Below the pieces are notes generated by a model that saw nothing but the letters and a program-made list of their open reading frames with translations, had not been told where the DNA came from and made no database searches. This document shows positions 1 to 9,784 of a stretch of 64,000 nt of DNA, piece after piece (positions within the stretch are counted from its first letter, which is position 1; each line of letters opens with the position of its first letter). Origin of the DNA: Lutispora saccharofermentans (GTDB lineage Bacteria > Bacillota > Clostridia > Lutisporales > Lutisporaceae); the NCBI RefSeq assembly GCF_024363565.1, contig NZ_JAJEKE010000005.1, positions 146,556 through 210,555 on the forward strand, written 5' to 3'. Position numbers and translations under genes: made by a program.

Positions 1-59
1 ATCACTTGATGGCTTGCTTTAGAGCCAGTGTAATGACATACTTAAAAAGGAGGGGTTTT

Positions 60-2765
60 ATGGTAAATAATTATGAACAGCGTCCCAATCCGGACACTAT
101 TCTGGAAAGCATCGGCGCCGACAGATCCGTAAAAACAGGTAAACTTAAAATTTTCTTTGGTTATGCAGCCGGTGTAGGCAAGACTTATGCTATGCTTGAT
201 TATGCCCAGAATCAGTTAAAAAGCGGTATTGATGTTGTGGCCGGGTATGTAGAACCCCATACCCGGCCTGAAACAATGCAGCTGCTAAACGGATTGCCTG
301 TTTTGCCTCCAAAGATCATAAATCACAAGAATATTCAACTGAAAGAATTTGATTTAGATGCGGCACTCAGCAGGAAGCCCGAACTTATTCTGGTTGATGA
401 GCTTGCTCACTCCAATGCTTCGGGAGTTCGCAACAAAAAACGATATCAGGACATAGAAGAGCTTCTCAATGCCGGAATTGATGTCTGCACAACAATAAAT
501 GTTCAGCATATTGAGAGTTTGAATGATTTGGTTCAGGATATCACAAAAGTTACTGTTCGCGAAACAGTCCCTGACTATATCTTTGACAATGCCTACAATG
601 TTAAGCTCATAGATATCGAACCTGACGAACTCCTAAAACGATTTGATGAAGGAAAAATTTACAAACCTGAAAGAGCTAAAACAGCTATGAAAAATTTTTT
701 TACCAGAGAAAATCTTTGCCTTCTGCGTGAGATCGCTATGCGCAAGGCTGCGGATAGAATCAGCCATGAAAATCAGAACGAACGGCGTATGACAGAAAAA
801 ATGGCCAGCATCAAGCTGCTGGTTTGTGTCAGTTCTTCACCGTCTTCCTCCAAGTGCATCCGTTGGGCGGCAAGAACAGCTGAAGCCTTTCATGCACCAT
901 GGATAGCCGCCTATGTAGAAAACATGGAGAGCCGCTATTTTACGGAAGAAGAAAAGAAAAACATTCGTATCAATCTTGATCTGGCCGAGCGATTGGGTGC
1001 TGAGATAATAACACTGAACGGAGATGATATTGCAGCCATTATCGCAGAATATGCCAAGCTTTCAGGCATTACCAACATTGTCATAGGGAAAAGCAGGAAT
1101 AAGAAAACACTGAAAAGCCTGTTTGAAACAGATTTTGAGGATAAACTTATCTCTCTCCTACCCAGCATAGAAATACACATTATCCCCGGTAATACGACAC
1201 AAAAAAACTATCGGAATCCAAAGAGAAGAGCAAAAAAGCAGAATCTGCTTTTTTCATGGACTGATGCATTGAAAACCCTTGGGCTTTTAACTGCAGCCAC
1301 CCTATTTTGCATGGTTCTTCAAGCTTTTGATATCGGCGATCAAAATATTATAATGGTTTATATTCTGTCCGTACTTATGATTTCAAGGATCACAATGGGA
1401 TATATTTATGGTGTTGTTGCTTCCGTACTAAGTGTGCTTGCATTTAATTTCTTTTTTACGATTCCATATTATACCTTTAATGCAATACAGCCCGGATATC
1501 CTATCACCTTTTTCATAATGCTCCTTGTGGCTTTGATAACAAGTGCCCTTACCATCCGCATAAAAATACATGCACGTCTTGCCGTAGAAAGAGAACACCG
1601 TACGGAGGTATTGTATGAAATTAATAAAAAACTTTTAGGAACAAGAGGACTTGAAAATATAATGAACCTGACAAATGACTATATTACAAAACTCTTTGAC
1701 CGCTCCGCAATTTTTTACACGCAAGACCCGGAGAACAGCTCAAAATATGCTTTTATGCAGTCATCCGCAGACCCGGATGCCTCCTTCCTATTATCGGAAG
1801 ATGAGCGTGCTGTCGCCCACTGGGTATTCATCAATCAAAAATACGCAGGTGCGGGTACGGATACCCTTATGGGAGCAGGTGCTTTTTATATACCTGTTAT
1901 CTCACAAGGAAACGTGCTGGGAGTAATTGGCTTATCCTGTGCTAAGGGACAGCTCAGCCAAAGCAGCCGTGCATTTTTGCATATGCTTGCTTCACAAGTA
2001 GCAATGGCTTTGGAGCGCCAATGCTTATCCGATGAACAACGGCGGATAATAATCGAATCGGAAAAGGAAAAAATGCGAAGTAATTTGCTTAGAGGAATTT
2101 CCCATGATCTGCGCACCCCGCTCACCTGCATCTCAGGTGCAAGCTCCGCCATACTTGAAAGCGGCGATTGCCTTGATAAACAGACTCATGATAAGCTTGT
2201 TTCCAATATTAAAGAGGATTCCCAGTGGCTTATCCGCATGGTGGAGAATATCCTTTCTGTTACACGTATCAATGAAGGGACTATGAATGTCACAAAAACT
2301 CCGGAGGCTGCTGAAGAAATCGTAGCCGAAGCCATCAACCGCATTCGTAAAAGATTTCAAAACCGTAAGATTACTGCAAAAGCTCCCGATGAACTTTTGA
2401 TGATTCCCATGGATGGGACTCTGATTGAACAGGTCCTCATAAACCTTATTGAAAATGCTGTCAAGCATTCACCGGAGGATTCTGTTATTGAAGTGGAAGT
2501 AAAAAAAGACGGTAATGACGCTGTATTTCAAGTAGTTGACCATGGAGAAGGAATTTCAGATCAGGATTTTCCTCATTTGTTTGAGAGCTATAGTCCAAAC
2601 AGGAAACGAAGCTCCGACTCATCAAGAGGCTTGGGAATAGGCCTGTCCATATGCATGTCCATTATAAAGGCTCATAATGGTAAAATGGAAGCTACCAATA
2701 AAAAAGAAGGCGGTGCAGTTTTTAAATTTACACTGCCGCTGGGAGGAAGTGAAAGCTATGGATAA
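60..2765 (+). CDS. kdpD: KdpD, potassium/turgor sensor histidine kinase
   Basis: Membrane sensor kinase that senses K+ limitation or turgor and phosphorylates KdpE to induce the KdpFABC K+ pump. Seen: KdpD N-terminal domain with Walker A GYAAGVGKT (residues 34-42) and VDELAHSN, a universal-stress-protein-like domain (about 255-375), four hydrophobic helices (about 400-495, DUF4118), a GAF-like region, the HisKA box SHDLRTPLT near residue 680 and a HATPase with ENAVKHSP and GLGIGLS. The ATG at 60 is chosen because AGGAGG lies 6 bases upstream; an earlier in-frame ATG at 6 has no such site. 901 aa is a normal full length. It overlaps kdpE by 8 bases. The kdpFABC genes are not in the window and probably lie just upstream. 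Confidence 0.96.
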   Translation: MVNNYEQRPNPDTILESIGADRSVKTGKLKIFFGYAAGVGKTYAMLDYAQNQLKSGIDVVAGYVEPHTRPETMQLLNGLPVLPPKIINHKNIQLKEFDLDAALSRKPELILVDELAHSNASGVRNKKRYQDIEELLNAGIDVCTTINVQHIESLNDLVQDITKVTVRETVPDYIFDNAYNVKLIDIEPDELLKRFDEGKIYKPERAKTAMKNFFTRENLCLLREIAMRKAADRISHENQNERRMTEKMASIKLLVCVSSSPSSSKCIRWAARTAEAFHAPWIAAYVENMESRYFTEEEKKNIRINLDLAERLGAEIITLNGDDIAAIIAEYAKLSGITNIVIGKSRNKKTLKSLFETDFEDKLISLLPSIEIHIIPGNTTQKNYRNPKRRAKKQNLLFSWTDALKTLGLLTAATLFCMVLQAFDIGDQNIIMVYILSVLMISRITMGYIYGVVASVLSVLAFNFFFTIPYYTFNAIQPGYPITFFIMLLVALITSALTIRIKIHARLAVEREHRTEVLYEINKKLLGTRGLENIMNLTNDYITKLFDRSAIFYTQDPENSSKYAFMQSSADPDASFLLSEDERAVAHWVFINQKYAGAGTDTLMGAGAFYIPVISQGNVLGVIGLSCAKGQLSQSSRAFLHMLASQVAMALERQCLSDEQRRIIIESEKEKMRSNLLRGISHDLRTPLTCISGASSAILESGDCLDKQTHDKLVSNIKEDSQWLIRMVENILSVTRINEGTMNVTKTPEAAEEIVAEAINRIRKRFQNRKITAKAPDELLMIPMDGTLIEQVLINLIENAVKHSPEDSVIEVEVKKDGNDAVFQVVDHGEGISDQDFPHLFESYSPNRKRSSDSSRGLGIGLSICMSIIKAHNGKMEATNKKEGGAVFKFTLPLGGSESYG

Positions 2766-3477
2766 TAAAACTTCAATTCTAATAGTGGAAGATGAAGAAG
2801 GCATATGCAACTTTATTTCCGCAATACTATCTTCAAACGATTTTAATGTAATTAAAACAGCAAAGGGAAAGGAGGCTGTTTCGATGACAGCTTCTTATTG
2901 CCCTGATTTGATTCTACTAGATTTAGGCTTGCCCGATATGGATGGAATAGAAGTATTAAAAACAATCAGGCAGTGGACGAATATACCTGTCGTTGTTGTA
3001 TCGGCCCGCGGTCATGAGCGTGAGAAGGTGGAAGCCCTTGATTTAGGAGCAGATGACTATATTACAAAGCCCTTTGGGACTTCTGAGCTGTTGGCGAGAA
3101 TAAGAACCGCACTCCGGCATCATCAAAAGATTTCCATTGGAGGCCCGTCTGAAGCCGATAAAATTACCTTAGGAGATCTGGAAATTAATTATAGCAAAAG
3201 AATTGTATCAGTTGCCGGAAAAGAAATACATCTTACTCCTATTGAATATAAAATCATCGTGCTGCTTTCTAAATATATAGGTAAAGTGCTAACCCATGAT
3301 TTTATTATAAAGGAAGTATGGGGGCCCTATATAAATGAAACCTATTCAAGTGAAATACAAGCACTTCGGGTTAACATGGCAAACATAAGAAGAAAACTGG
3401 AAATAAATCCTGCTGAACCAAAATATATTGTTACAGAGGTTGGTGTAGGGTACCGTATGGTTGAGGAATTGCAATAA
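2758..3477 (+). CDS. kdpE: KdpE, OmpR-family response regulator
   Basis: Response regulator partner of KdpD; activates kdpFABC transcription when phosphorylated. The 239-aa protein has a receiver domain with acidic pocket EDE (11-13), phospho-acceptor D55 in LLDLGLPDMDG and K104 in ITKPFG, followed by a winged-helix DNA-binding domain (about 135-235) ending VGVGYRM. The ATG at 2758 overlaps the kdpD stop and has GGAGG upstream inside kdpD, so the two are translationally coupled. A longer in-frame start at 2677 would lie deep inside kdpD and is rejected. A bidirectional terminator follows. Confidence 0.95.
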   Translation: MDNKTSILIVEDEEGICNFISAILSSNDFNVIKTAKGKEAVSMTASYCPDLILLDLGLPDMDGIEVLKTIRQWTNIPVVVVSARGHEREKVEALDLGADDYITKPFGTSELLARIRTALRHHQKISIGGPSEADKITLGDLEINYSKRIVSVAGKEIHLTPIEYKIIVLLSKYIGKVLTHDFIIKEVWGPYINETYSSEIQALRVNMANIRRKLEINPAEPKYIVTEVGVGYRMVEELQ

Positions 3478-3589
3478 TGTCAACTTTATGCCCGGCTATG
3501 ATCTCTTTTATAGCATCAATGCTTTAACTTGCATTTGTGAAATATCTATAGCAGTATGCTATTTTGTTTGCTATGCTCCTCCCATGTAA

Positions 3590-3628
3590 AAGAGGCTGCC
3601 TCTTAAAGAGACAACCTCTTTTTTTATG
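3590..3628. terminator. Bidirectional terminator between kdpE and the surface-protein gene
   Basis: Inverted repeat with arms AAGAGGCTGCCTCTT and AAGAGACAACCTCTT (G-U pairs allowed) followed by a T run on the plus strand, and by TTTTA on the minus strand. It sits between the convergent kdpE and the large surface-protein gene and can end both transcripts. Confidence 0.8.
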
Positions 3629-3632
3629 CTTT

Positions 3633-6600
3633 TTATTTAGCCGTAGCTTCTTGCACTGCCTCTATTGTCACAGGCTTTGCTGGATCTGTGGGTATGTTTA
3701 TCTTGAACAGCTTCATTCCAACGCTGCTTCCTTTTGCCACTTCAACCTTCAGTATCATGTCAGCATCAGCTATATCTCTTGTGACCTTTACATTGCCGGT
3801 TTCTTTCATAATTTCTAAGAGTGAACTACTTCCATCTCTCTTAGCATCATATTTTACAAACTTTCCATCGACCATATTGCCTACTTCTATATATTTGTAA
3901 ATTGCTCCGTTTGCATGGGGCTTGAGAGCTAGAATTCTTGGCTCATTCGAAGTCGCAGGGTATACCGGACCAAATTGGAACTTCTCGGCTGTAAGCCATG
4001 CCTTTGCATCTTCAACGTCAAGGACGTCCTTCACTGTCAATATTTCGCCGTTGAGAAGTTCTGATGTCTCCGCTGCTTTCTCAATCTTAGCTATTGCTGC
4101 TGCAATCCTTCCATTCAAAGCGGACTTTAAGCTGCCTTCCTCAAGATTGCCCACAGCCTCCCAGGCAGGAGCTTCTAAGGCTCTGGCTGACTGGATCATT
4201 GCCTCAGCCTGATCCGAAGTCCTCTTCGCTGCATCCATTGCCATATTCACAATAGATCTTTTTTCAGGAGCTGCAGGAGGTCCCAGATAGACAGCAAGGG
4301 AGTTCTTCAGCTCTTGAACACGGATTGCCAGAGCTGCTGACTGGACACCTATTCCTTCTTCTCCGGCTGCAGCTTCAAAGGCTTTTACTGCATACTCTGC
4401 CGCAGCTTCTGCTGCCTTTTTAGCTTCTTCTTCAGCTTTTCTTCGCTCTTCTTCTTGTTGTTTAGCTTCCTCTAATTCTATTATTTTTGCCTCAGCCTCT
4501 ACAAGCTTCTGATAATTTGCTACATAAGCTTGCTGCTCGGCTGTCAATGCTTTATATGCTTCTCTTGCTTCTTCTACAGCTTTCTTATTTTCAAGTACCA
4601 GGGATTCGGGAAGAGCATTTATCTTCTCTTCTACTGTCGCTGCTTTTGCTTTATCTTCCTTAATCCTGTTTGCTTCTTCCTCAAGGCGCTTTGCTTCTTC
4701 TTCTAATTCTGCTATTCTTCTTTCAGCCTCTACAAGCTTCTGATAATTTACTACATAAGCTTGCTGCTCGGCTGTCAATGCTTTATATGCTTCCCTTGCT
4801 TCTTCTACAGCATTCTTGTTTTCCAGTTTTAATATCTCTATCGCTGGAAGGGCATTGATCTTCTCTTCTACTGTCGCTGCTTTTGCTTTATCCTCTTTAA
4901 TTCTTTGTTCTTCCTCTTCAAGGTGTTTTGCCTCTTCTTCTAATTCTGCTATTCTTGCCTCTGCATTTACAAGCTTTGTATAGCTAGTTACATAGGCTTG
5001 CTGTTCAGCTGTTAATGTTTTATATGCTTCTCTCGCTTCTTCTACAGCATTCTTGTTTTCCAGCTTTAATATATCTATGGCAGGAAGATCATTGATCTTC
5101 TTTTCCACCGCCGCTGCTTTTTCTTTATCAGCTTTGATCTTGTTTTGCTCTTCCTCAGTTTTCTTTTGTTCTTCTTCCAATGCTGCTATTCTTTTCTCAG
5201 CATTTTCAAGCTTTGTATAGTTAGTTACATAGGCCTGCTGTCCGGCTGTCAAAGCTTTATATGCTTCTCTTGCTTCTTCTATGGCCTTCTTGTTCTCCAG
5301 CTTTAGCATCTCTGCCACTGGAAGATCATTGATCTTCTTTTCCACTGCCGCTGCTTTTGCTTTATCTTCCTTGATCCTGTTTTGCTCCTCTTCAAAGCGT
5401 TTTGCTTCTTCCGCCTTTCTTTGCTCTTCCGCTAATCTGGATATCTCCGTTTGGGACTCAGACAGCTTGCTGTAATTGGTGACCAGCTGCTTTTGCTTTG
5501 ATGTCAGCTCATTATATCTGGCTGCCGCATCCTCCACCGCTTCTTTGTCTGCAAGCTTTATATCCGTGGGCAGTGCGGCTATTTTATTGATAACCGCATC
5601 TGCCGCAATCTGATCATCCATCTCAGGCACTTTGACGGGAGCCAGGTCTGTGCCAGTGAAGTAGAATTCTTCTCCCCTTATATTTTCGCTGATGTTGCCT
5701 ACCAAATCTTTGGCCTGGGAATCTATTATCAGAATGTATTCGTATCTTCCCTCAAGAGGCTGGCCCAGAGTCAATATGACCTTGTTCTTGTCGATCTTCT
5801 TCAGGGAATTGGTTATAGTCTTATATTTGCTATAATCATCCGCATTCTTTATGGTATATCTGCCTTCATATCCTATGGCCTCGTTATACTCGATCTCTAC
5901 TGTCAATCTGTCTATAGCGGTAACAGTGAGTATATACGGCTTATCCTCATCTTTGTATTCGCCGTAGAGCATGGTGTAGCCGTTATCGGTATTCTGAGCT
6001 TTAATGCCGTGCTTATCCGTCAATACCTTGCTCAAATCTACCTTGTAGTCTTTGTTGTTGTCAATATACTTAGTGGAGCTGATAGTAAAGGTCACCAGCT
6101 TATCATCTTCTCTTTCCACTTTTACATCAAAGGTGGCGGAAGGGCTGCCTATTGTGCTTGCTTTGCTGTTTTTCACCACTACTTCCTTTGACATTTCCAG
6201 TTCAAAGGTTTTGCCGTCCCTCTGGGTGATATATAATATCTCGGGAACCTCGGGATCCTCATCGTTGCCGTATATATCCATGCCATAATCCCATGAATAG
6301 CTCCTGTCAAAAGCATTCCTGTTCACCGATTTGTCCCTTATGCCCTTTAAGGAATCTTCTTTGACTATGGTATAAGCTCCATAAGCCGATAGAGTTTTGC
6401 CTTCTTCCACATTGGAAAATTCTATGGTCCTTCCATCATCTGTTGTGGCTTTGGCATAAAGCTTGATGGTTTTGTCCCCGGCCTTTAAGACCATAGCCGT
6501 CGCATCACTGCCGCCTGTTGTATAGCTCACAGGCTCATCAAACACTGCAGCCACTACATACTTATTCACTGTATAGACATATTGGAGCTCAGGGCCTTGC

Positions 6601-8729
6601 TGGTCATTCTCCCCTGCTATGGCTCTAAATTCAAAGCTCAGCTTCAATCTATTGCCTGTAGCATCCACCACTCCGTCTATATTTATCTTATATATCTTTC
6701 CTTCCGTCATGGATGCGGTCTCCAGCGTAACCTTTTCATCCTCATATTCGGCCCCTATGGGAGAGCCTATATCGTTATTTATCTCATAATTTGCGATATC
6801 CTCAGCGCTTTTCTCATCCAAGGGCTTTGTGAAGTATATCTCAATCTTATTGCCGCCCACTACTTTATAATTCTTGACAGTAGCTGCCGCAAAATCATCC
6901 CGGGATACCCTCAGGGTTCCGCTGTTGTTCTTTTCCATTACGTTGCCGAATTCGTCTTCTATGTTAAAAGCCGTCACAGTATAAGAGCTGTTTACTTCCA
7001 GATCCTCCACGCGAAGCATGACTTTGTATTTGCCATCTGCATGGGATGCCTTTTCCACGCTCTCTACATAGATGCTTTCCTTGTACCTGTCATTCCTGGT
7101 AATCTCATAATTATTTGCATCCAATACGGTAGCTTCATTAAACCTGCTGCTGTCGCTGAATACCACCTGGATATAGTTCCTGGACAAGGCCTTGAGATCG
7201 CCTTTGGAAAGCTGAGGTGCGGAAGTATCCACCCTCATGCCGTAGAAGGTTTTCTTAGCCGCTTTTTTCATCACATTGGCAGCCTTTGTCTTGTCGCTTA
7301 TATTCTCTACGCTCAGTTCATACCTGGCACTGGCTTTCTGGGTCTCTGTGGTGAGCTCCACCGTATCTTCATCATCCCCAACCAGTTGGGCCTCCAAGAT
7401 GCCCAGCTCTGTACCGCCGGTTTTTATCAGATAGTTGCCCACATCTTCTGCCGAGTCTCTGGTAATAGCTTCGGAAAACTTTATTACCACTCGCTGGTTT
7501 GTCTCGGCCTTAACATCTCTGAGCGAAGGAGCGGTAGTGTCCAATCTGGTGTAAAAGGATCTGCTGTCAGATCTTAAAACCACACCGTCGATGGATTTTA
7601 TATTTGTCGCCTTCACCGTATATTGCTTTCTTCCTACCAAGCCATAAGTGGATAAAGTAACTTTTTTGCCTTCCAGCTCTGCCTTTACCACATCAATACC
7701 TGATATGCTGTAATTTGAAGCATCAGTGGCAGAAGCAAAATCCAATTCCTTGTCAAACTCAATAACAACTGTCTCAACATCTTCGCTTTTGACATTTTTT
7801 ATCCTAGGTGAGCCTGATGCTTTTGCTACTCCGGTGAACTTCAGCTTTGTATTGCCCACGTTCAATGTGTACAGCTTTCCTGCGCTCATGCTCGCTGTCG
7901 TCAGCCTTACCGTATCTGCTCCGATCAGGTCTGCAGACTTGATTGACAAGCCCTGGACAGAGTAATTATCCAGATTTTCTCCATCATATCTGTCTATGCT
8001 TTTGGTGAAAACCACTTCTATCACTGTATTTCCCACAGCCTTTGCGCTCTTTGCCTCCACATCTATGATATCCTTCATAAGTCCGGCAGAGATGGCTGTG
8101 GATCTTCTGATCTTGCCTGCGTCTACTAAAACGTTGATATAAACCTTTCCGGCTTTAGTCTTTGCCTTCAAAGCCGATACAGTAGCCTTGGACAGCAGAT
8201 CTATGGTAAACTTTGCTTCCTTGGATGGCTTCAAGCCTATAGACTCTGCAAATTTCAGAGTGCTGTCCCAGGTAAAGTCTCCTTTGACCCCTGTTACCTC
8301 CTGCTTGTAGCCCAGAGTTTCCAGCAGGACCTTGTAATATGCCTGCTCGTTTATATTGTTATAGGGTCCGAAACGTCCCCTCTCGTCTCCTATGAAGCCC
8401 AGGTCGGGATTTGCCTTGAGGTAAGCCAGTATGGCCCGGCCGTCTGCCCACAATACCTCATTCTTGTCTGCAAAATTTGCAGTACCTCCATAGTTCAATG
8501 CCTCTTCATACAGCCCTCTCAGCTTGAGGATGGATATGGCTGCAGTAAATCTGTTCATCTGCTTTTGGGTATATTCCCATGTAACTCCGTGGCCATCGCC
8601 TTCCAGCATGCCGATATCGGCGAGGGTGCTCGCTTCAGGGCTTACACCCCAAGCCGCATAGCCAGGCGCATATCCCATGACAGAAAAAGCTATTGTAAAG
8701 GCCAACACAAATGCCAGCAGTTTTTTCAT
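3633..8729 (-). CDS. Large secreted surface protein with SLH-like N-terminus, Ig-like repeats and helical modules
   Basis: A 1,698-aa exported protein, probably part of the cell-wall or S-layer coat. Seen: signal peptide (MKKLLAFVLAFTIAFS, cleavage near AWG or GYA); a degenerate SLH-like stretch up to about residue 130; about eight SbsA/Big_5-like Ig domains to about residue 1020, each with the pattern VxVxFxxxLD..A.NY.I; five tandem helical modules of about 79 aa (about 1040-1420), each starting KINxLP and containing EEAREAYKALTAEQQAYVxNY; a Lys/Glu/Ala-rich coiled coil; and a C-terminal domain of about 200 aa I do not recognise. Strong RBS AAGGAGG 7 bases before ATG. Ig and helical-module families are typical of Clostridia surface proteins; ligand and exact role unknown. 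Confidence 0.85.
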   Translation of the reverse strand: MKKLLAFVLAFTIAFSVMGYAPGYAAWGVSPEASTLADIGMLEGDGHGVTWEYTQKQMNRFTAAISILKLRGLYEEALNYGGTANFADKNEVLWADGRAILAYLKANPDLGFIGDERGRFGPYNNINEQAYYKVLLETLGYKQEVTGVKGDFTWDSTLKFAESIGLKPSKEAKFTIDLLSKATVSALKAKTKAGKVYINVLVDAGKIRRSTAISAGLMKDIIDVEAKSAKAVGNTVIEVVFTKSIDRYDGENLDNYSVQGLSIKSADLIGADTVRLTTASMSAGKLYTLNVGNTKLKFTGVAKASGSPRIKNVKSEDVETVVIEFDKELDFASATDASNYSISGIDVVKAELEGKKVTLSTYGLVGRKQYTVKATNIKSIDGVVLRSDSRSFYTRLDTTAPSLRDVKAETNQRVVIKFSEAITRDSAEDVGNYLIKTGGTELGILEAQLVGDDEDTVELTTETQKASARYELSVENISDKTKAANVMKKAAKKTFYGMRVDTSAPQLSKGDLKALSRNYIQVVFSDSSRFNEATVLDANNYEITRNDRYKESIYVESVEKASHADGKYKVMLRVEDLEVNSSYTVTAFNIEDEFGNVMEKNNSGTLRVSRDDFAAATVKNYKVVGGNKIEIYFTKPLDEKSAEDIANYEINNDIGSPIGAEYEDEKVTLETASMTEGKIYKINIDGVVDATGNRLKLSFEFRAIAGENDQQGPELQYVYTVNKYVVAAVFDEPVSYTTGGSDATAMVLKAGDKTIKLYAKATTDDGRTIEFSNVEEGKTLSAYGAYTIVKEDSLKGIRDKSVNRNAFDRSYSWDYGMDIYGNDEDPEVPEILYITQRDGKTFELEMSKEVVVKNSKASTIGSPSATFDVKVEREDDKLVTFTISSTKYIDNNKDYKVDLSKVLTDKHGIKAQNTDNGYTMLYGEYKDEDKPYILTVTAIDRLTVEIEYNEAIGYEGRYTIKNADDYSKYKTITNSLKKIDKNKVILTLGQPLEGRYEYILIIDSQAKDLVGNISENIRGEEFYFTGTDLAPVKVPEMDDQIAADAVINKIAALPTDIKLADKEAVEDAAARYNELTSKQKQLVTNYSKLSESQTEISRLAEEQRKAEEAKRFEEEQNRIKEDKAKAAAVEKKINDLPVAEMLKLENKKAIEEAREAYKALTAGQQAYVTNYTKLENAEKRIAALEEEQKKTEEEQNKIKADKEKAAAVEKKINDLPAIDILKLENKNAVEEAREAYKTLTAEQQAYVTSYTKLVNAEARIAELEEEAKHLEEEEQRIKEDKAKAATVEEKINALPAIEILKLENKNAVEEAREAYKALTAEQQAYVVNYQKLVEAERRIAELEEEAKRLEEEANRIKEDKAKAATVEEKINALPESLVLENKKAVEEAREAYKALTAEQQAYVANYQKLVEAEAKIIELEEAKQQEEERRKAEEEAKKAAEAAAEYAVKAFEAAAGEEGIGVQSAALAIRVQELKNSLAVYLGPPAAPEKRSIVNMAMDAAKRTSDQAEAMIQSARALEAPAWEAVGNLEEGSLKSALNGRIAAAIAKIEKAAETSELLNGEILTVKDVLDVEDAKAWLTAEKFQFGPVYPATSNEPRILALKPHANGAIYKYIEVGNMVDGKFVKYDAKRDGSSSLLEIMKETGNVKVTRDIADADMILKVEVAKGSSVGMKLFKINIPTDPAKPVTIEAVQEATAK
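4450..5640 (-). repeat. Five tandem approx. 237-bp repeats inside the surface-protein gene
   Basis: The codons for the KINxLP start of each helical module recur near 4609, 4846, 5081, 5320 and 5569, a period of 235-249 bases (about 79 codons). Copies 1-4 are very similar at DNA level, for example the complement of CTTATTTTCAAG and GCTTGCTGCTC stretches recurs in each, so copy number can change by recombination. Confidence 0.85.
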
Positions 8730-8808
8730 TAAAAAACCTCCTTCAGAATAATTTTAAGTTTTTATCAAGCTTAGTGTGCTATGTAAAACAAACCGTAAAA
8801 TGCGTTTG

Positions 8809-8836
8809 TCTATAAAATTGTTGGTTATGTTGTAAA
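8809..8836 (-). promoter_or_regulatory. Probable sigma-A promoter of the surface-protein gene
   Basis: On the minus strand TTTACA (8836-8831), a 16-base spacer and TATAGA (8814-8809) lie about 80 bases before the ATG, giving an untranslated leader of about 70 bases. A match to consensus only. Confidence 0.45.
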
Positions 8837-8930
8837 ACGCGCTTTCAATATATATAGACGCCCAAAGATGTGAAAAGGTTTCCAGAACTGCTTATATTAT
8901 GAGTATATATTTTTGCCTTAAAATGACAAA

Positions 8931-8962
8931 ATAGGTGCTCTTTCATAAAGAACACCTATAGC
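8931..8962 (-). terminator. Probable terminator after the TetR gene
   Basis: Arms ATAGGTGTTCTTT and AAAGAGCACCTAT (minus strand, one G-U) around a 3-base loop, then TTTTG. It lies about 150 bases past the TetR stop and would end the operon that runs from 17650 to 9109. Confidence 0.6.
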
Positions 8963-8983
8963 TGCATATGTTGAACGAGACTT

Positions 8984-9086
8984 CATTCAGAGGGGGATTC
9001 AACCCCCACTGAATGTTAGTCGAGTCCATACTGGACTTAGCCGCTCTTGGCACCCGCCGCCTATAGAGGCGGGGGTCTTAGAGCGG
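8984..9086. other. Three-hairpin structured element of unknown function
   Basis: Three consecutive hairpins: CATTCAG/CTGAATG closing a G5/C5 stem (8984-9015), GTCCA/TGGAC (9024-9036), and CCGCTCT/AGAGCGG enclosing CCCGCC/GGCGGG (9041-9086). The rest of the 379-base gap 8730-9108 is AT-rich and holds the surface-protein promoter. GC-rich nested hairpins of this kind resemble IS200/IS605-type transposon ends or their guide RNA, but no tnpA or tnpB is present here. Function not established. Confidence 0.5.
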
Positions 9087-9108
9087 GTTAGTTCAGTGAT
9101 AAATATTG

Positions 9109-9771
9109 TTATTTCTCCAAAGCTTTTCTTACGAATTTCATTATGCCTTCTATTATCCTCTCCTCGTCTCTCACCCCGTCATCGCCAAGGAAGATTTTCA
9201 TTCTATCCTTGTAGTAATCGGAAGTGAAGGAGAATTGGAACATCACCAAAAGATTATCCAGGCAGAAGGATACCAGCTGCTCATCGATATCAGGGGATAT
9301 TGCGCCTTGCTCCTTGGCTTTTCTCAGGATCTGAGCATAGAGCCTTGCAGTGATGGACTCCATCTGCCACGACAGCCTGCTCGATAAGCCGGAGAGGCCC
9401 TGAGTGCTGAGATCGAGATATATCTGGTTCATCTCGGGATAATTCTCCGCATATTCTCTGGTAACCCTGAAAAGCCTCTCTATTATTTCAAAGATGTTGC
9501 CCTCATCCGGATGGATCTCTTCTAATGCTTTTTCCAGAAGGTGAAAGCCTTTATCAACAATAGTGAGAAACAAATCCTCCTTGGATGCAAAGTAGCTGTA
9601 CATAGAGCCGATGCTTATTCCTGCTTTTTTGGCTATGGTATTTATATTTGTGGAGCTGTATCCGTTTGATGCAAACTCGGATATGGCTACTTCAAATATC
9701 TTTTCCCTCTTATCTTCGGATATTTTTTCAAAGGTGCTTTTATAAAATATCTGCTTCTCACTTTGTATCAT
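9109..9771 (-). CDS. TetR/AcrR-family transcriptional regulator
   Basis: A 220-aa repressor-type protein. The N-terminal helix-turn-helix (about 20-66) has the family pattern FASNGYSSTNINTIAKKAGISIGSMYSYF in consecutive parts, followed by KEDLFLTIV; the C-terminal two thirds is the helical ligand and dimerisation domain. RBS GGAGG lies 9 bases before ATG. It is the last gene of the minus-strand operon starting at 17650 and probably represses that operon through the palindrome at 17839-17860, responding to a pathway compound. Ligand unknown. Confidence 0.88.
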   Translation of the reverse strand: MIQSEKQIFYKSTFEKISEDKREKIFEVAISEFASNGYSSTNINTIAKKAGISIGSMYSYFASKEDLFLTIVDKGFHLLEKALEEIHPDEGNIFEIIERLFRVTREYAENYPEMNQIYLDLSTQGLSGLSSRLSWQMESITARLYAQILRKAKEQGAISPDIDEQLVSFCLDNLLVMFQFSFTSDYYKDRMKIFLGDDGVRDEERIIEGIMKFVRKALEK

Positions 9772-9784
9772 TTTTAGCCTCCGT

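Noticed and set aside
6582..7577. 331-codon plus-strand open frame inside the surface-protein gene
   Set aside because: It is antisense to a convincing Ig-repeat protein, has no RBS, and its composition reflects the opposite strand.
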